Shown in pieces: positions 51,770-61,377 of a stretch of 64,000 nt of DNA. A model generated the notes under the pieces. It did no database searches, was not told the origin of the DNA, and saw only the letters and a program-made list of their open reading frames with translations. The stretch comes from Bryocella elongata. GTDB lineage: Bacteria > Acidobacteriota > Terriglobia > Terriglobales > Acidobacteriaceae. The stretch is taken from the NCBI RefSeq assembly GCF_900108185.1, contig NZ_FNVA01000003.1:62001-126000 (forward strand), read 5' to 3'. The position numbers and the translations under genes are program-made. Each line of letters opens with the position of its first letter. Within the stretch, counting starts at the first letter, position 1.

Positions 51770-51801
51770 AGGGCCTCCTGTCCTGATGGACGGGAGGCCC
51801 T
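51770..51801. terminator. Bidirectional terminator between the A2M and sugar dehydrogenase genes
   Basis: The 14-bp arms (51770-51783, 51788-51801) pair with one G-T wobble around a 4-nt loop. They lie between convergent genes. Confidence 0.8.
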
Positions 51802-51825
51802 CATTCCTGCAGCCAGCTGCGGGAG

Positions 51826-53046
51826 CTACTTGGGAGTCACGCGATACACGGCGCCCACCTTCGCGTCTTCGAGCATCCAGAGCGCACCGTCGGGTGCGAC
51901 CTCGACGTCGCGGATGCGGTGACCGACGACCCAGCGTTCTGCGGGCTTCGCATTGCCCTTCTTGTCGAACGTGATGCGGAACAGCGCCTGGCTGGCGAGG
52001 CCGCTGATGAACGCGGAGCCATTCCACTGCGGGAACATGGCGCCCTTGTAGAACATCAGGTTGCCCGGAGCGATGATGGGCGTCCAGTAGATGACCGGCT
52101 TGGTGAGATCCGCCCGCGTATCCGGGCTGGGGATCGGCACGCCGTCATAGTTGGTGGCGTAGGAGACCAGCGGCCAGCCGTAGTTCTTGCCCGGCTGGAT
52201 GAGGTTCAGTTCGTCGCCACCCTTGGGGCCGTGCTCGACCTCCCACAGCCGGCCGTCCGGAGCGAAGGCAAGACCGTAGGGCGTGCGATGTCCGCTGGAC
52301 CAGGTCTCAGAGGGAGTGAGATTCGGGCCGGGGAAGGTGTACGTGCGGACGACGGGAGCGGTCTTCGCCTCTTCGGTGTTCGCTGGCGGATCGATCACGG
52401 GTACGGTCGGCGTGCCGATCTTGCCGGCCATCGGGTTGCCGGGCGCGGGCTTGCCATCGAGCGTCAGGCGAAGGATCTTGCCGAGCGGCTGGTTGGGGTC
52501 CTGCGCGGGAGTCATGCGCTGGCGGTCACCCACGGTGAGGTACAGGAGCTTGCCATCAGGCGAGAACGCCACCTGCGCGCCGAACTGTCCACCGTTGCCG
52601 CGCTCACCATCGCGCCAGATGACCTTCAGGTTTTCGAGGCTTGCCGCGTCGGGCGTGAGTTTAAGCTCAGCCTTCGCCAGGGCGAGGCTCGAACCACCCG
52701 GGTCGCCGGGTTCGGAGTACGTCAGGTAGACACTGTGGTCCTTCGCATAGTGCGGCGAAAGGAATACGCCGAGGTTGCCGCCCTGCCCGCGGTACAGCAC
52801 CGCAGGCGCATTCGCGACGGGCATCTTGTCGCCCTTCTGCGTCACGAGGAACAGGCCGCCGACCTTCTGCGTAATCAGCATCCTGCCATCGGGCAGGAAG
52901 GCGATGCGCCAGGGAAACGAGAGCGTCGTGACCTGCGTCATCGTGAACGGAACCGTGGCCTCTGGCTTCTGTTCGCCAGCATTGATCTGCGCACCGGCCT
53001 GCATTGCCGCCAGTGCCAGGAGCCCACCCATCATGAACCGCTTCAT
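51826..53046 (-). CDS. Secreted PQQ-dependent sugar dehydrogenase-like (glucose/sorbosone dehydrogenase fold)
   Basis: The protein has 406 residues with a signal peptide (MKRFMMGGLLALAAMQAGAQ). Beta-propeller blades contain FPWRIAFLPDGRMLITQK, FSPDGKLLYLTVGDR, SSGHRTPYGLAFAPDGRLWE and the signature VEHGPKGGDELNLIQPGKNY. This matches soluble aldose sugar dehydrogenases (Asd/YliI type), which oxidise aldoses with PQQ and pass electrons to quinones or dyes. No PQQ synthesis genes are visible in the window, so the cofactor must come from elsewhere. GAGGA precedes the ATG. Confidence 0.9.
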   Translation of the reverse strand: MKRFMMGGLLALAAMQAGAQINAGEQKPEATVPFTMTQVTTLSFPWRIAFLPDGRMLITQKVGGLFLVTQKGDKMPVANAPAVLYRGQGGNLGVFLSPHYAKDHSVYLTYSEPGDPGGSSLALAKAELKLTPDAASLENLKVIWRDGERGNGGQFGAQVAFSPDGKLLYLTVGDRQRMTPAQDPNQPLGKILRLTLDGKPAPGNPMAGKIGTPTVPVIDPPANTEEAKTAPVVRTYTFPGPNLTPSETWSSGHRTPYGLAFAPDGRLWEVEHGPKGGDELNLIQPGKNYGWPLVSYATNYDGVPIPSPDTRADLTKPVIYWTPIIAPGNLMFYKGAMFPQWNGSAFISGLASQALFRITFDKKGNAKPAERWVVGHRIRDVEVAPDGALWMLEDAKVGAVYRVTPK

Positions 53047-53303
53047 CAGGTATTCCTCAATTTGTTTGGATTGCCGTGTGGTGTGGATCGCATCGCCTGC
53101 GCCGCGCCTCCGAGATGTCCGGAGTATCCGCGAATCCGCGCAGAAGCAGGCCGGAGAGCAAACTCTTTATAGCATTTGACGGCAGGCACCTGATGATAGA
53201 CGCCCGATGGGGCGCTCGTCGTTCGATGCCTCCATGCTGCATGCCCAGGCCAGCCCCGGGCAGCGCCGTCATACAATGGTCAAAGCAACAGCGCGCACCC
53301 CGC

Positions 53304-53393
53304 GGAGGGATGTGTGAGTGGTTGAAACAGGCGGTCTTGAAAACCGCTTAGCCTTAACGGGCTACGGGGGTTCGAATCCCTCTCCCTCCGCCA
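53304..53393 (+). tRNA. tRNA-Ser (anticodon TGA)
   Basis: This is a class II tRNA. Acceptor GGAGGGA/TCCCTCC, anticodon stem GCGGT/ACCGC with loop CTTGAAA (anticodon TGA), a long variable arm (TTAGCCTTAACGGGCTAC region) and a T-loop with TTCGAAT are visible. CCA is encoded at 53391-53393. Confidence 0.95.
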
Positions 53394-53711
53394 TTCCTAT
53401 GTGCACCAGAGTTCTCCGGCGCCATGCTCTTCCTGCGCGGGCCTGGTTGCTGTTGCGCCAGATGCATATGTCGGTGTCCGTCGCTCTGGCGGAGTGCACC
53501 TTTTGGCTTTGCGGGCGTTCTGCGCGTTCCTGGTGGAACAAGGAGCGGAACCGCGAGTCGTCATGGACATCGCGATGGAAGTTCATTGCCCTTTCGCGTG
53601 GCCATTGATAGAGTCGTGTCACTTCCGAGCCGCAAGGTATTTCGATGGTCGCCGGACACTGCAAAGAGACCCCAGTGACGCGTCGTGACAGGGCGCGTCA
53701 GTACGGATTGC
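53394..53711. other. 318-bp gap after tRNA-Ser
   Basis: No supported gene is seen. Short open frames on both strands have no domain, and the minus-strand one runs into the antisense of the tRNA. The promoter of the CadC-like gene should lie near the 3' end of this gap, but no consensus is clear. Confidence 0.4.
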
Positions 53712-56072
53712 ATGGCTATCCCGATGAAAAATGGTCAGGTTCTCCGTTTCGCGGACTTCGAAATTGACCCCGCGAGCCGTTCTGTCCTTCGTGGCGGAAA
53801 CAGGCTCACGCTCAATCGACGAGCCTTCGACGTGCTGTACTTCATGGCGCTGCACAGCGGCGAGGTGCTGAGCCGCGAAGAGTTGCTGCGCGGCGTATGG
53901 CCGGATTCGCATGTCGACGCGAACAGCCTTTCGCAGAGCATCTCCGCACTCCGAAAGGCGCTGGAGGAAAAGCCTGGCGAGAACGCTTACATCGCCACGC
54001 TTCCCGGCCGGGGATATCAATTTCTGGCTCCGGTCGAGGTCGTTCCGACAGCAACCGACACCGGCGCCGGGTTGGTGCAGCACCAGGAGCCGAGCTCTCT
54101 GGTGTTTGAAGAACGCACCTTCAGCCACCACGTCGTGACCGAGGAACGGCTCGAAGAGAGATCCCGTCGTCGCCTGATGATTGTTGGCGGTCCCATCGCG
54201 GCGATGGCTTTGTGTGTAGCCGTCGGGATCGGAGTGTGGCGGGCCCGCAGCGAATCCGGTGGAGGTCACGTAACGGCAGTCCTCGCCGATCTCGAGAACG
54301 ATACGGGCGACACAGAGTTCGATCACACGCTGAACAAGGTATTGCAGATTGATCTGCAACAGTCTCCCTACTTTGGCGTGGTGAGCGAAGGGCGGGCGCG
54401 CCGGACGTTGAAGATGATGCGGCAGGATCCGACCGAGGCGCTGACAGCACCGCTGGCGCGCGAGGTCTGTCAGCGCGTCAACGGACAGGTCTATGTCGTC
54501 CCCGCGATTGCGAAGCTCGGCGACCGCTATTCCCTCACCATGCAGGTGAATGCATGCTCTGACGGACACGCGCTGGGGTCGGACCGTAAGGAGGTCGCGT
54601 CGAAGGACAAAGTGCTGACGGCATGGTCGGATCTGACGCGGCGCGTGCGGCGATCAGCCGGCGAATCGCGAAGCTCGATCAAGGAGTTCGACAAGCCGCT
54701 GTATGACGAGCCGACGTCATCACTCGATGCGCTGCGGGCCTACTCCGAAGCGACGCGGCTGGGCGACGGAGGGAAGTTCCAGGAGTCGATTGCGCTTTAT
54801 CAGCATGCGGTTGAGCTCGACCCGAACTTCGCAGTGGCCTACGCCGACATGTCGACGATGTACTACAACATCGACGACAAGGTCCACGACAAGACCGCAA
54901 TCGCCAAAGCCTATGCGATCCGCGACACGGTGAATGAGCGCGAGCGGTTTTACATCGAGCTGCGCTATGCGCAGAGCGTGACGGGCGATCTGAACGCCCT
55001 GCTTGATTCTCTGCATCGCTGGGTGGCAACGTATCCGCAGGACAACCTGCCGCTCAGCGACCTGGTGAACTTCGAGACATGGACCGGGCACTATCCCGAG
55101 GCGGCTGCCTACGCAGATCGTGTGGCCGAGCTCGAACAGAGCCAGAACATTCACAACGGGATCTCTTACGAGATCGCTGCCCGTGCTTATCACCATGCAA
55201 ATTTGCCAGACAAGGTCCGCGCCACCTACGCCCAGGCGATGCAGTGGAAGGTGGACACGCAAGGTCTGCACTGCGTGATGCTGGAGTTTGCCGCAGAGAA
55301 CGGGGACCAGGCAGAGGTGGATCGCCAGATTGCATGGTCGCGCAACACGCCTGCCGAAGCGCATATGCTGCAGGAGGCAGGACTGGCTGCGTTGGCCGCG
55401 GGTCAGGCGAAGAAGGCCGACGGGCTGTTCAAGGAAGCCAGGCTGGCAGCGACCCGCGACAAGGTCGAAGACTCGATGCCGGACCTCGACGACTATTACG
55501 TGCGCATGCTGGCCGAGGTGGGCCTGAAAGACCGCGCTCGCGAGATGTTGAAAGTATTGCCTCCGGCAGATCCATCGCTGGATCGTGCGTTCACCCAGGC
55601 TGAGATTGGCGATGATGCTGCCGCGCTTGCAGCAGCGGAGCACATGCGCGCCGAATCCCCGCAGGACACCCTCGTCACTGCAGAGTATGTCCCCAGCGTG
55701 CAGGCGGTGATTGCCTTGCAGCAGAACCGAGCTTCGGATGCGGTGCGCCTGATGGAGGCAAGCTCTCCCTTTGAGCTGCGCGATCCGACGATTCCATATC
55801 TGCGCGGGCAGGCATACCTCGCCGCGCATCAATCGGCCGAGGCACTCCGCGAGTTTTCGGAGCTGGCGGATCGACCGTATCTCGCCGACCCTTCAGCGGC
55901 GCTGACCAACCTGGCGCATCTCGGCGAGGCCAGAGCCTACGCGCAGGAGCACAACGAAGCGCAGGCCGATGAGCAGTACGCGAAGTTCTTTGCCGCATGG
56001 TCTGCCGCAGATCCTGATCTTCCAATCCTGCACGAGGCGCGGCTGGAGGAGCAGAGGACTCGCCATCCGTAG
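53712..56072 (+). CDS. CadC-type winged-helix regulator with TPR-like repeats
   Basis: The protein has 786 residues from the ATG at 53712. Another ATG at 53724 is possible. The N-terminal OmpR/PhoB-type winged helix covers about residues 8-105 (NRRAFDVLYFMALHSGEVLS, SLSQSISALRKALEEKP, YIATLPGRGYQFLAP). A transmembrane helix lies at about 154-176 (LMIVGGPIAAMALCVAVGIG). The periplasmic part begins with a TolB-like/adenylate-cyclase-associated region (VLADLENDTGDTEFDHTLNK). Helical TPR-like repeats follow to the end (ESIALYQHAVELDPNFAVAY). Such one-component membrane regulators sense periplasmic signals. The regulon is unknown, and the M14 peptidase is the adjacent convergent gene. Confidence 0.87.
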   Translation: MAIPMKNGQVLRFADFEIDPASRSVLRGGNRLTLNRRAFDVLYFMALHSGEVLSREELLRGVWPDSHVDANSLSQSISALRKALEEKPGENAYIATLPGRGYQFLAPVEVVPTATDTGAGLVQHQEPSSLVFEERTFSHHVVTEERLEERSRRRLMIVGGPIAAMALCVAVGIGVWRARSESGGGHVTAVLADLENDTGDTEFDHTLNKVLQIDLQQSPYFGVVSEGRARRTLKMMRQDPTEALTAPLAREVCQRVNGQVYVVPAIAKLGDRYSLTMQVNACSDGHALGSDRKEVASKDKVLTAWSDLTRRVRRSAGESRSSIKEFDKPLYDEPTSSLDALRAYSEATRLGDGGKFQESIALYQHAVELDPNFAVAYADMSTMYYNIDDKVHDKTAIAKAYAIRDTVNERERFYIELRYAQSVTGDLNALLDSLHRWVATYPQDNLPLSDLVNFETWTGHYPEAAAYADRVAELEQSQNIHNGISYEIAARAYHHANLPDKVRATYAQAMQWKVDTQGLHCVMLEFAAENGDQAEVDRQIAWSRNTPAEAHMLQEAGLAALAAGQAKKADGLFKEARLAATRDKVEDSMPDLDDYYVRMLAEVGLKDRAREMLKVLPPADPSLDRAFTQAEIGDDAAALAAAEHMRAESPQDTLVTAEYVPSVQAVIALQQNRASDAVRLMEASSPFELRDPTIPYLRGQAYLAAHQSAEALREFSELADRPYLADPSAALTNLAHLGEARAYAQEHNEAQADEQYAKFFAAWSAADPDLPILHEARLEEQRTRHP

Positions 56073-56075
56073 CCG

Positions 56076-58763
56076 CTACGGCTGAGCTCCCTGTCCGGTT
56101 CTACGAGCCGCCCCTGCCGCTGCGGGAGCAGCAGCTTCCGACCCCGCAGACGTTTCGCCGGCTGCCCGTGCGGGCGGCGCAGGCGTTGGAGTCTCAACCG
56201 GCATCGGCGGGTCTTCAAACTGGTAGAGCGCGTTGAAGAGGTACCGGTAGGTACCGTGCGCCTGTCCGCGATGCTGCGGCTTGAAGCCATAAAGGAAGAC
56301 GCGGCCCTTGCCGTAGCTCACCTCGAGTGCGGCCACCTTGTCGTGCAGCAGCTCCTGGTGGATGATCAAGCCGCTTTCGAGCAGCTCGCCCTGCTTGGCA
56401 TACTTTGCCAGCACCGCACCCTTGAAGCCGGGTTGAATCTCAAACGCTGGGCCACGCTCGAACATCACGACAGGCGATGACGGCACACCGAAGTTGATGG
56501 GCAGCTCCGGATGCTGCACCTCGATACGCAGCAGGGCGCCAGAGCAGTAGAACTTGTCGTTAGGCAGGCCCTGCACGATGTTCTTCACCGGCAGCGACAT
56601 CACAGGGATGAGCGCCGAGGCCGCCTGGTTGAAGGCGATGAGCGTTCCGCCGCTGCGCACGAACTCGCGCAGGTTCTCCGCACCGGACTCTTCGATGCCG
56701 CCAGCGTATTGTCCCGGAACCATGCCCTCGCGGAAGCCGTGCATGAGCTGGTTGCTGTTGATGTCCGGCAGGATGATGACGTCGTAACGATCGCGCAGAT
56801 TCGCGGAGCGAATGTCCGCGTTGTAGAGGCTCTTCGCGCCGTAGTTGTAATTCTCGAGAATCCAGCGTGTCCAGCCTTCATCGATGGCGCCCGTCCATGG
56901 ACGGTAAAGACCCACGCGCGCCTTCTTTAGCGCCACGGTCTTCTCCGGCGCTGACGCCATGGCTACCGCTCCCACCCCGTACTTCGAAGTGAGGTCGCTG
57001 ATCGCGGCGTGGTCGATGCCCTTCACGAGGAAGGCTCCACGCTCATTGCCCTCTGCCGTCTTCAACGGCTCACTGGCCATGGAGACGCTTCCACCCTTGG
57101 CCAGCACCGCGTTCACGATCTGGAAGGCATTGTTCGGCTTGTGGCTGATGGCGAAGGTCTCTCCTGCGCCGCTGACACCGGCTTCGGGCAGCTTCACCGC
57201 GTCGACCTTGCTCATCTTCGCTCGTTGCGTGGCCTCGAGGGGATCGCTCACGGTGTCGACGGCAACACCCATCTGCAGCGGCAGGGTCCAGCCGGTGATG
57301 TCATACGGCAGATGCGACCCTGAGGCTGTCTCGCCGGTAGCAGCGGCGGGATAGGCCTGGCGTTCCATCAGCTCCTTCGCCATGGGCGCGAAGGCCTGAT
57401 CCATGGGCACAACCCATGAGCCCGCCGGATAGGCGATGCCATTGGCTTCGAAGCCCGCGTTGGTCTGGTACACATCGAGGCCGTTGTCGATCATCTTCTG
57501 CGCGAGCAGGCCAGCCTCAGGAACATCCGCCTGCTTCGAGCTGATGACATACGCGAACGGCGGCTCGGTGCGGCGCTTGTTGTCGCGAGCGGTCTGATAG
57601 CGGTTGTACTGCAGCGCTTCGTGATTTTTCGCGGCGAGATCGAGGACGGACATCGAACCCGCGACCATGTAGTCGACTGCATCCTTCAAACGCCACCAGC
57701 CACCGACCCACGGAGCGGTGTACATGCTGAGCACGCGAAGATCGTTGTACTCAGTGGGGAACTCATCGACCGTATACAGGCGCGGGGTGGCGTAGCGATA
57801 GAGCGCGGTCTCGGTGAAGAAGGAGATCTCGCCGCGATAGACGCCGGCCCAGTCGGTGAAGCCTGCGTACCAGTTATCGAAATGAGTCTCGGAGATGGCG
57901 CCGGGCATGTTGTGCTGGTCGAGATAGGCGGTCATGTTGGTGCCAAGCACGTTGAGCCAGCTGCGCACATACGGGCTGATGTTGCCGGAGATGGGATCGG
58001 CGAAGGGCGGAATCCAGATGCGTGCAGGGAACGGCGCGGTCTGGTGCTGGCAATAGAAGATATCCGGGCTGTACTCGATCTCGGTCTTCGTGACGACCTG
58101 CTCTTCCTTCATGTTGAGCATGAAGCCGTCACGGTTGTTGTCGTGCCCGACGTACTCCTGGTAGAGCCACGGCAGCGGCGCGACCTCGTACTTGGTGCCC
58201 ACGTTCTTGCGGTACCAATTGACGATCATGTCCTGACCATCGGGATTGAGCGTGGGCCAAAGGACGAGGATGACGTTGTCCAGAATCGCGTCGATCTCGG
58301 GATCGTTCTTCGCCGAAACGAGCTTGTACGCGAGCGTGATGGAGTGTTGCCCACCCGCAACCTCGGAAGAGTGCAAGCCGCCATCGATGTGCACGATGAC
58401 CTTGGACTGCCGCGCAAGCGCGAGCGCACTCGCATCGTCCAGGCCATCGGCCGTGGCCAGCTTGCGCGCGTTCTTCTTGTACTCGTCGAGCTTGGCGAGG
58501 TTCGCAGGCGAAGAGATGACGGCCACCTCGATGTCGCGGCCCTGCGTGGTCTTGCCGACGGTGAACATCTTCATGCGGTCGGTACTGGCCGAGAGCGTAT
58601 GGAAGTACTTGACCGCGTCCTCATACGTTGCGAGGTAGAAGTCGTCGCCCGGCGTGTGTCCCAGCACCGAGACCGGGGTGGGGGCCTGCGCATGCAGCGC
58701 GGGGTGCGACGCGAGTAGAACCGGAAGAAGACACAGCGGGCGGAGACGTCGAAGAAGACTCAT
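56076..58763 (-). CDS. Secreted M14-family zinc carboxypeptidase
   Basis: The protein has 895 residues from the ATG at 58763, which follows AAGGGAA and opens a signal peptide (RLRPLCLLPVLLASHPALHA). DGGLHSSEVAGG carries HxxE (His131, Glu134). NPDGQDMIVNWY and HDNNRDGFMLNMKE are further M14 features. The C-terminal half resembles the extended bacterial M14 proteins with a glutamine-amidotransferase-like region (YDVIILPDINSNQLM). The end is Pro/Ala-rich. The enzyme probably degrades extracellular peptides. The stop is 4 nt from the convergent CadC-like gene's stop. Confidence 0.88.
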   Translation of the reverse strand: MSLLRRLRPLCLLPVLLASHPALHAQAPTPVSVLGHTPGDDFYLATYEDAVKYFHTLSASTDRMKMFTVGKTTQGRDIEVAVISSPANLAKLDEYKKNARKLATADGLDDASALALARQSKVIVHIDGGLHSSEVAGGQHSITLAYKLVSAKNDPEIDAILDNVILVLWPTLNPDGQDMIVNWYRKNVGTKYEVAPLPWLYQEYVGHDNNRDGFMLNMKEEQVVTKTEIEYSPDIFYCQHQTAPFPARIWIPPFADPISGNISPYVRSWLNVLGTNMTAYLDQHNMPGAISETHFDNWYAGFTDWAGVYRGEISFFTETALYRYATPRLYTVDEFPTEYNDLRVLSMYTAPWVGGWWRLKDAVDYMVAGSMSVLDLAAKNHEALQYNRYQTARDNKRRTEPPFAYVISSKQADVPEAGLLAQKMIDNGLDVYQTNAGFEANGIAYPAGSWVVPMDQAFAPMAKELMERQAYPAAATGETASGSHLPYDITGWTLPLQMGVAVDTVSDPLEATQRAKMSKVDAVKLPEAGVSGAGETFAISHKPNNAFQIVNAVLAKGGSVSMASEPLKTAEGNERGAFLVKGIDHAAISDLTSKYGVGAVAMASAPEKTVALKKARVGLYRPWTGAIDEGWTRWILENYNYGAKSLYNADIRSANLRDRYDVIILPDINSNQLMHGFREGMVPGQYAGGIEESGAENLREFVRSGGTLIAFNQAASALIPVMSLPVKNIVQGLPNDKFYCSGALLRIEVQHPELPINFGVPSSPVVMFERGPAFEIQPGFKGAVLAKYAKQGELLESGLIIHQELLHDKVAALEVSYGKGRVFLYGFKPQHRGQAHGTYRYLFNALYQFEDPPMPVETPTPAPPARAAGETSAGSEAAAPAAAGAARRTGQGAQP

Positions 58764-59032
58764 ACATTCCCTTTCGAACACGGCAAGAACGAACACGATG
58801 AGCCTCTCGTCCGGGAGCTCACGACCGGAGGCGTGGAGACAATGCCAGCCACGAATGGCGGAATGGCATGTGCGAGGGCGTACGCTGACGCGCAGGGCCC
58901 TGGAATCTTCAGGAATGGCGTCGGTTCGACGGCATCCCGCTGTGAGTTGATGGATATGAATCTACCGGGAATCAGGTTGGGAGGGAAACTGTTCGCAGAT
59001 CAACGGCGTGGGACTGCAAACGGGGATGGGCC

Positions 59033-59989
59033 TTACGGTGCACTGCGTGCAGCCTGACTGGCCAGAGTAGCGATTCGCTGAAAGGTCTCCCTGAGTTCCG
59101 GCGGCCCGTGCACCACAATCTTTCTCCCGGTGCTGAGCAGCATGGCGGCGACCAGCTCGAGGCGGTCCCGGCCGCAGCGAAGGCGCGTCCCCTCAGCCTC
59201 GGCCTCCATCGCGACCCTCCAGGGAGCAAAGTTGCGCTCTGCCTCTTCCAACGGCAGGTCGATCCACACATCCACCTGGTACAGCGACTGGAGGAAGGGC
59301 ATGCTCTCTGAAAGAAAACGGCGGGCGTCGAAGCCCGTCACTGCGGGAAACATCTGGTCTGTGGTTTCGATTCGCGTCACGCGATCGAGGCGGAAGGTGC
59401 GCATCGCACGGCGTGCCATGCAGTGGCCCATGAGGTACCAGCGGCCATCGATGTGCAGCACAGCGTAGGGCTCGATCTCGCGAAAGGAGTGAGCCTGGCT
59501 GTGCGACTCGTACGCGAAGCGAATGCGGCGACAGTTGCGAATGGCATAGGCTGCGGTGGTGAGGCACTCCAGCGAAGCCGGAGCGACCCAGGCGCCGGGC
59601 TCGATGGTGATGACGTTCTCGACCGTTCGTATGCTCTCGCGCAGTGACTCGGGAAGAACGCGGCCGAGCTTTGCGAGTGCGCCTTCCGTCGCGGGAGCAA
59701 ATGCGGCGAGCCCCACCTGGCGCAAGGCACGCAGGCCCAGCGACAAGGCGAAGGCCTCTTCATTGGTGAGGAGCAGTGGCGGCAGGCGGTAACTCGGACG
59801 CAGGCGATAGGCGCCGCCCACGCCCGGCGAAGAGCCAATGGGGATGCCGAGGTCTCGCAGCCTGACGATGTACCGTTGCACGGTGCGAAGATCCACCTCC
59901 AGGCGCTCCGCGAGCTCCGCGCCGGTTACGTGGTCGCGCGCCTGCAGGATCTCGAGGACGGCGAAGACGCGCATGATCGGGTCGTACAT
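59033..59989 (-). CDS. YafY-family transcriptional regulator (HTH + WYL)
   Basis: The protein has 318 residues from the ATG at 59989 (GGGAGGA upstream). The N-terminal HTH (AVLEILQARDHVTGAELAER, then LEVDLRTVQRYIVRLRDLGI) is the HTH_11 type. The WYL domain includes RIRFAYES, EPYAVLHIDGRWYLMGHC and RTFRLDRVTRIETTDQMFP. WYL regulators respond to nucleic-acid or small-ligand signals. It is divergent from a DinB-like gene with 92 bp between the starts. This pairing is common for YafY regulators and suggests control of the DinB gene. ACAGAG-N13-CTCTGT (60018-60042) is a possible operator. Confidence 0.88.
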   Translation of the reverse strand: MYDPIMRVFAVLEILQARDHVTGAELAERLEVDLRTVQRYIVRLRDLGIPIGSSPGVGGAYRLRPSYRLPPLLLTNEEAFALSLGLRALRQVGLAAFAPATEGALAKLGRVLPESLRESIRTVENVITIEPGAWVAPASLECLTTAAYAIRNCRRIRFAYESHSQAHSFREIEPYAVLHIDGRWYLMGHCMARRAMRTFRLDRVTRIETTDQMFPAVTGFDARRFLSESMPFLQSLYQVDVWIDLPLEEAERNFAPWRVAMEAEAEGTRLRCGRDRLELVAAMLLSTGRKIVVHGPPELRETFQRIATLASQAARSAP

Positions 59990-60017
59990 ACGATTTCCAT
60001 CCTCCCTGCAATCTACG

Positions 60018-60042
60018 ACAGAGGCTGTCGGGAATGCTCTGT
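60018..60042. promoter_or_regulatory. Inverted repeat in the yafY-like/DinB divergent gap
   Basis: ACAGAG (60018-60023) and CTCTGT (60037-60042) are separated by 13 nt, midway between the two divergent starts. It is a candidate YafY-type operator. Confidence 0.3.
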
Positions 60043-60081
60043 AGCTTGAGGCTAAGCCCAGACGGGCCCTGGAGGATGAAG

Positions 60082-60564
60082 ATGACAACCGAGACAGCAA
60101 CCGTGAACCTCGTGACGGCAGAGGCGTTTCTACAGAACTGGCAGGCGCATCGGCGCCTTACCCGCAAGGTGATTGCGGCGTTTCCCGAAGATCAGCTGTT
60201 CACGTTCACCCTGGGCGGCATGCGCTCTTTCGGCCAGATGGCGCTGGAGATGATTGGCATGGCGGTACCGGTTGCGGCCGGCGTCGGGACCGGCAAGTGG
60301 GGCGGCTTCGAATACGGCAAGCCCGGAACCAAGGCTGACCTTCTGGCACTGTGGGACGAACAGACGCCGCTGCTGGACGAGGCGTTTCGCGCGATTCCTC
60401 CCGACCGCTTCTGGCTCGTGACGAAGGCATTTGACCAGTGGGAGATGCCCGGGATGGTGATGCTCCAGTACTCCGTGGACAACGAGATTCATCATCGCGG
60501 CCAGGGGTATGTGTATCTGCGCGCGCTGGGCATCGAGCCTCCGGTCTTCTGGGAGCGTGACTAG
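60082..60564 (+). CDS. DinB-like (DUF664-type) putative metalloenzyme
   Basis: The protein has 160 residues. Of two close ATGs, 60082 is preferred because GGAGG lies 7 nt upstream; 60076 is too close to it. The helical bundle contains MRSFGQMALEMIGMAV near the N-terminus and QYSVDNEIHHRGQGYVYLRA near the C-terminus. The His residues of the latter are the expected metal ligands of the DinB fold. Family members include thiol-S-transferases and hydrolases. The substrate is unknown. It is likely controlled by the divergent YafY-like regulator. Confidence 0.78.
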   Translation: MTTETATVNLVTAEAFLQNWQAHRRLTRKVIAAFPEDQLFTFTLGGMRSFGQMALEMIGMAVPVAAGVGTGKWGGFEYGKPGTKADLLALWDEQTPLLDEAFRAIPPDRFWLVTKAFDQWEMPGMVMLQYSVDNEIHHRGQGYVYLRALGIEPPVFWERD

Positions 60565-60699
60565 GAGGCCTCAGGGCGATCGTATTTCTTCGTGGCGGTT
60601 GTGACGGCTGGGGGGATTATGTTCATGTTGTTCATGACGCAGCGCCACGGAATCGTGCATCGTAGATCGTAGAAGAAGCAAGCGCCAAGGAGAATCACG

Positions 60700-61236
60700 A
60701 TGACCGAGCCTGTTGCGTCTTTGACACTGCCGCCCGACGATCCTGCACGCGCACTCGCGGTTGCCCACATCAACGAGGATGATGGGCTTCCGCACATCGG
60801 CCTGGTCGGCGATACCTACACGGTCACCGTGAGCGGCGAGGACACCAACGGCCGGTTCTGCGTGATCGACATGCACATCCCTCCGGGTGGAGGACCTCCG
60901 CCGCATCGTCACGACTTCGAGGAGACGTTCATCCTGCTGGAGGGCGAGATGGTGGCGACCTTCCGCGGCGCGAAGACCGTGGTGCGGGCCGGCGACACGA
61001 TCAACATTCCGGCCAACGCTCCGCACCAGTTCCACAACGCCTCGTCGTCCGCAACGCGGCTGTTGTGCATCTGCTCGCCTGCCGGGCAGGAGAAGTTCTT
61101 CGCGGAGGTCGGTATCCCCGTCGCGACGCGGACCACACCCCCTCCCGCGCTCACTGGCGAGGAGCAGGCGGCCTTCATCGCCAAGGTTGTGGCTCTCGCA
61201 CCGAAATACAGAACCGAGTTGCTGAAGGAAGCCTGA
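60700..61236 (+). CDS. Cupin-domain protein
   Basis: The protein has 178 residues. AAGGAG lies 7 nt before the ATG. IDMHIPPGGGPPPHRHDFEE with TFILLEGE is the first cupin motif, G(X)5HXH(X)3-4E(X)6G. PANAPHQFHNASSSATRLL is the second, with the metal-binding His. Small single-domain cupins are often quercetinase-like dioxygenases or sugar isomerases, but their activity cannot be read from sequence. A C-terminal helical tail of about 50 residues follows. It lies 135 bp after the DinB-like gene on the same strand. Confidence 0.85.
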   Translation: MTEPVASLTLPPDDPARALAVAHINEDDGLPHIGLVGDTYTVTVSGEDTNGRFCVIDMHIPPGGGPPPHRHDFEETFILLEGEMVATFRGAKTVVRAGDTINIPANAPHQFHNASSSATRLLCICSPAGQEKFFAEVGIPVATRTTPPPALTGEEQAAFIAKVVALAPKYRTELLKEA

Positions 61237-61377
61237 GCATCGGGGCGAGGCTTCAGGGACGAAGCTCAGGGGAACGCTGCGATCCGGAGTAAGGATGCCG
61301 GTGAGACTCGGTGCAACGGCGGCCCGTATATCGGGTATCGTTACACCAAGTTCACCGACACTCTCCGAGGCAATCCC
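61237..61377 (+). other. Leader region of the S9 peptidase gene with riboswitch-like core
   Basis: About 61293-61333 contains GCCGGTGAGACTCGGTGC and AACGGCGGCCCGTA. This resembles the GGTGAGA...CGG core of cobalamin riboswitches. The upstream AGGGAA box and the rest of the fold are not recognised, and the downstream gene has no B12 link, so confidence is low. CGAGG precedes the ATG. Confidence 0.2.

Noticed and set aside
53362-53664. 100-residue minus-strand frame ending in GEGFEPP
   Set aside because: Its end is the antisense of tRNA-Ser, a classic spurious annotation.
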